Positions 5,735 to 7,684 of a stretch of DNA of 7,684 nt are shown in pieces; position 1 is the stretch's first letter; every line of letters starts with the position of its first letter. Under the pieces are notes generated by a model. It was not told the DNA's origin, searched no databases, and worked only from the letters and a program-made list of their open reading frames with translations. Source of the stretch: an uncultured Actinomyces sp. (GTDB lineage Bacteria > Actinomycetota > Actinomycetes > Actinomycetales > Actinomycetaceae); the NCBI GenBank assembly GCA_915069725.1, contig CAJZFF010000072.1, positions 1 through 7,684 of the forward strand, in the 5' to 3' direction. A program made the translations under genes and the position numbers.

Positions 5735-7684
5735 CGATCACTGCTGACGCCCGTGGCAGCGCCTCGACCGCTGCGGGCCCACCGACGTCCTCCCACCTGC
5801 CCAATGAGACGGCGCGCCCCGGCGTCGTCAGCCCGTACGGTATGACGCCGACCGCCTCCGGTGATCCCCACGGCGGTGCAGCAGCGGCCCCCCGGGGCTC
5901 AGCGATCAGCACGGCCGAACCAGCTGGGCACACACCGTCCCCGCGTCAGCTCCCCCCGGCCCCGCTCCAGGCGCGCATCGTCGCCGGGGTCATCGACCTC
6001 GTCATCGGTTCGCTTCTGGTGGGGGGCCTGACCTCGGCCATCTGGCAGGTGGGCGGCCGCCCGGTCCTGACCAGCGGGCTCATCGCCTTCGGTCTGGTCG
6101 TCGGAACGCGCTGGCTGGCCATCGCCGCCACCGGCTGGTCCCTGGGAGGGCGCCTGCTCAGGATCCGCATGCTGGGGGCCCGCAACCAGACCCCCTCACC
6201 ACTGGGCTCGTTCCTCCACGCCGATCTCATCCTGGCCGTCAGCATCACCACGCTCGGCCTGGGCACCATCGCGCTCATGCGCACGGCGGCAGCCGACCCC
6301 GAGGGGCGCGGCTGGCACGACAAGCTCTCCGGGATGGCGCTGCTCAACGCCCGCAGGCCGAAGCGACCCGCACAACCCGTTCCCTCAGAGGCCGGGTCGG
6401 CACACCGCCCGGTCACCGTGCCCGCCTCCCCCGGCCCCCGGGCCGACGCGGGGGCCAAGGCGCCGGTGGAGCCCGAGGCGTCCTCCGCCCAGGACATCGG
6501 CGAGGCCTGGGACGCCGCCAGGCGCGCGTCTGTCTCCTCGTCCGCCGAGCGCAGCACCGCAGGCCAGGAACCCACCGCGGAACCGTCCACTCAAGCCACT
6601 GAGGAGTCAGACGAGTCCGCCCCCCGCACTCGGCCCTCCGAGCGGGTCGAGCGCAAGACCGAGAAGAAGGCGGGTAAGACGGCACGAGGCAAGAAGGCCA
6701 GGAAACGCGGCCCCCGTCCAGGCTCGATGCGCGCCACGGCCGGCCAGGAGACGGCACAGGAGGCCCTGCAGGCCGCCACCGCGGGCGCCCAGAGCGCCGC
6801 CGAGGCCGGCATCACCGACTCCTCCAGCAGGAACGCGCACCCGACGACGTCGGATCCGGTCTCCTCCTCGATCCGTCGCCCCCGTCCAGCCCGGCCGGGC
6901 CGGCCCGCGCGCCATGCCGGTCGTGCCCTGACGGCCGGTTCATCCGACGGCTACGCGCCTGTGGTCTCAGGAGGCTCCGCCGCGGACCAGGCCGCGAGCA
7001 CGGATGCCGCAACGATCGCAGCCACGCCTCAGGCCAGCGTCAAGGCCACCAAGGCGGCGACCGTGTCATCGTCCGCCTCCGCGAAGTCGGCGGCGGACGC
7101 CGGTCCGGCCATCGTGGACGCCGACGCCGAGGCCGTCGCAGCCGCTTCGGCCACCCCCGTGGACCCTCAGGCATCCACCGCGATGTCCGTAGCCCAGGTC
7201 GTGTCCCGACCGGCGGTGGAGAAGCCCTCGAAGCCCGCGGCGGGGTCCGCGGAGAAGGATGCCTTCACAGCTGTTCCCAGGGAGCCCGCAGATGCCGCCG
7301 CCCCGCCCCAGGAGGACACGGAGGCGACATCGAGCAGTACCGCATCGTCGACATCACCCGAGCCAACCTCCGCAACACCGATCAAGAAGCAGGTCAAGAA
7401 GCGGTCGGTACCCGCATCATCGGGCTCCGCCTCGCAGATGGATGCCGAAACCGCTACGCTCCACGCCGTGGAGGACGACTCGTCGGAGTCCACGGACGGG
7501 GCCGAGCGGCCTTCGACCCAGACCCACGCGCCACCCTCATCTCAGCGGCCGTCCGACACGACGACGCCCTCAGCGGAATCCTCCAAAACTGCGGTCGATT
7601 CCGAGGCATCCCAGTCCTCCACGTCGCGAGATGCGACTTCCACACCACAAGTCCCGCGCTCGAAAGCCACAAAACCCGTAACAT
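5731..7684 (+). CDS. RDD-family membrane protein with long low-complexity tail (3' truncated)
   Basis: The frame from ATG 5731 stays open for 651 codons to the right edge with no stop. Residues 1-75 are a Pro/Ala/Ser/Thr-rich leader. The RDD domain covers about 78-206: QARIVAGVIDLVIGSLL (80-96) with the family's Arg82 and Asp89, hydrophobic segments near 83-105, 112-133 and 161-186, GWSLGGRLLRIRML (135-148), and DPEGRGWHDKLSG (189-201), the usual closing motif. From about 208 on, at least 440 residues are low complexity, rich in Ala, Ser, Thr and Pro. They include Lys/Arg clusters (308-331, 381-399, 551-558), an Ala-rich probably helical piece (333-361), and acidic patches. RDD proteins are poorly defined; some have been linked to ion or small-molecule transport. 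At related loci such proteins can end in a forkhead-associated (FHA) phosphopeptide-binding domain, which here would lie beyond the window; this is inference. ATGA overlap places it in the operon. The RDD call is secure; the tail's role is unknown. Confidence 0.88.
   Translation, partial: MTITADARGSASTAAGPPTSSHLPNETARPGVVSPYGMTPTASGDPHGGAAAAPRGSAISTAEPAGHTPSPRQLPPAPLQARIVAGVIDLVIGSLLVGGLTSAIWQVGGRPVLTSGLIAFGLVVGTRWLAIAATGWSLGGRLLRIRMLGARNQTPSPLGSFLHADLILAVSITTLGLGTIALMRTAAADPEGRGWHDKLSGMALLNARRPKRPAQPVPSEAGSAHRPVTVPASPGPRADAGAKAPVEPEASSAQDIGEAWDAARRASVSSSAERSTAGQEPTAEPSTQATEESDESAPRTRPSERVERKTEKKAGKTARGKKARKRGPRPGSMRATAGQETAQEALQAATAGAQSAAEAGITDSSSRNAHPTTSDPVSSSIRRPRPARPGRPARHAGRALTAGSSDGYAPVVSGGSAADQAASTDAATIAATPQASVKATKAATVSSSASAKSAADAGPAIVDADAEAVAAASATPVDPQASTAMSVAQVVSRPAVEKPSKPAAGSAEKDAFTAVPREPADAAAPPQEDTEATSSSTASSTSPEPTSATPIKKQVKKRSVPASSGSASQMDAETATLHAVEDDSSESTDGAERPSTQTHAPPSSQRPSDTTTPSAESSKTAVDSEASQSSTSRDATSTPQVPRSKATKPVT

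Noticed and set aside
5553..6915. Several minus-strand open frames opposite the RDD gene
   Set aside because: They overlap each other and the RDD gene, contain no domains, and lack supporting start signals. The plus frame has a strong SD and clear RDD motifs.

Overview
The window is about 70% G+C, with strong third-position G/C bias, tightly packed genes on one strand and ATGA stop-start overlaps. This is typical of a high-GC actinobacterium. Protein style and gene order suggest the Actinomyces/Bifidobacterium side of the phylum (Actinomycetaceae is my best guess), but the sequence alone does not prove a genus. No RNA gene, mobile element, CRISPR array or convincing terminator is visible.

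Layout, all on the + strand: (1) 2-718, the C-terminal part of a secreted or surface-exposed fibronectin type III (Fn3) protein, cut by the left edge; (2) 719-798, an 80-base gap with a short inverted repeat just after the stop codon and a Shine-Dalgarno (SD) sequence; (3) 799-1764, a MoxR-family AAA+ ATPase; (4) 1770-3152, a membrane-anchored DUF58 protein; (5) 3149-5734, a polytopic TgpA-type transglutaminase-fold membrane protein; (6) 5731 to the right edge, an RDD-family membrane protein with a very long low-complexity tail whose stop codon is not reached. From MoxR onward the genes are 5 bases apart or overlap by 4 bases, so they are almost certainly one translationally coupled operon.

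The order Fn3, MoxR ATPase, DUF58, transglutaminase-like protein matches the conserved actinobacterial locus called the PFNA cluster in bifidobacteria, where a Ser/Thr kinase gene sits beside it. The likely scheme, which is inference, is a cytoplasmic AAA+ machine (MoxR) working on a membrane assembly of DUF58, TgpA-like and RDD proteins, with the Fn3 protein as the exported arm.

The most notable observation is that two members look catalytically dead. The transglutaminase domain has Asp and Lys where the catalytic Cys and His should be. The von Willebrand A-like part of the DUF58 protein lacks the leading Asp of the metal-binding motif. In addition, all three membrane proteins carry long Ser/Thr/Pro/Ala-rich cytoplasmic tails, as expected of Ser/Thr phosphorylation targets or phospho-dependent docking arms. 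The locus therefore looks like a signalling or scaffolding complex more than a set of enzymes.
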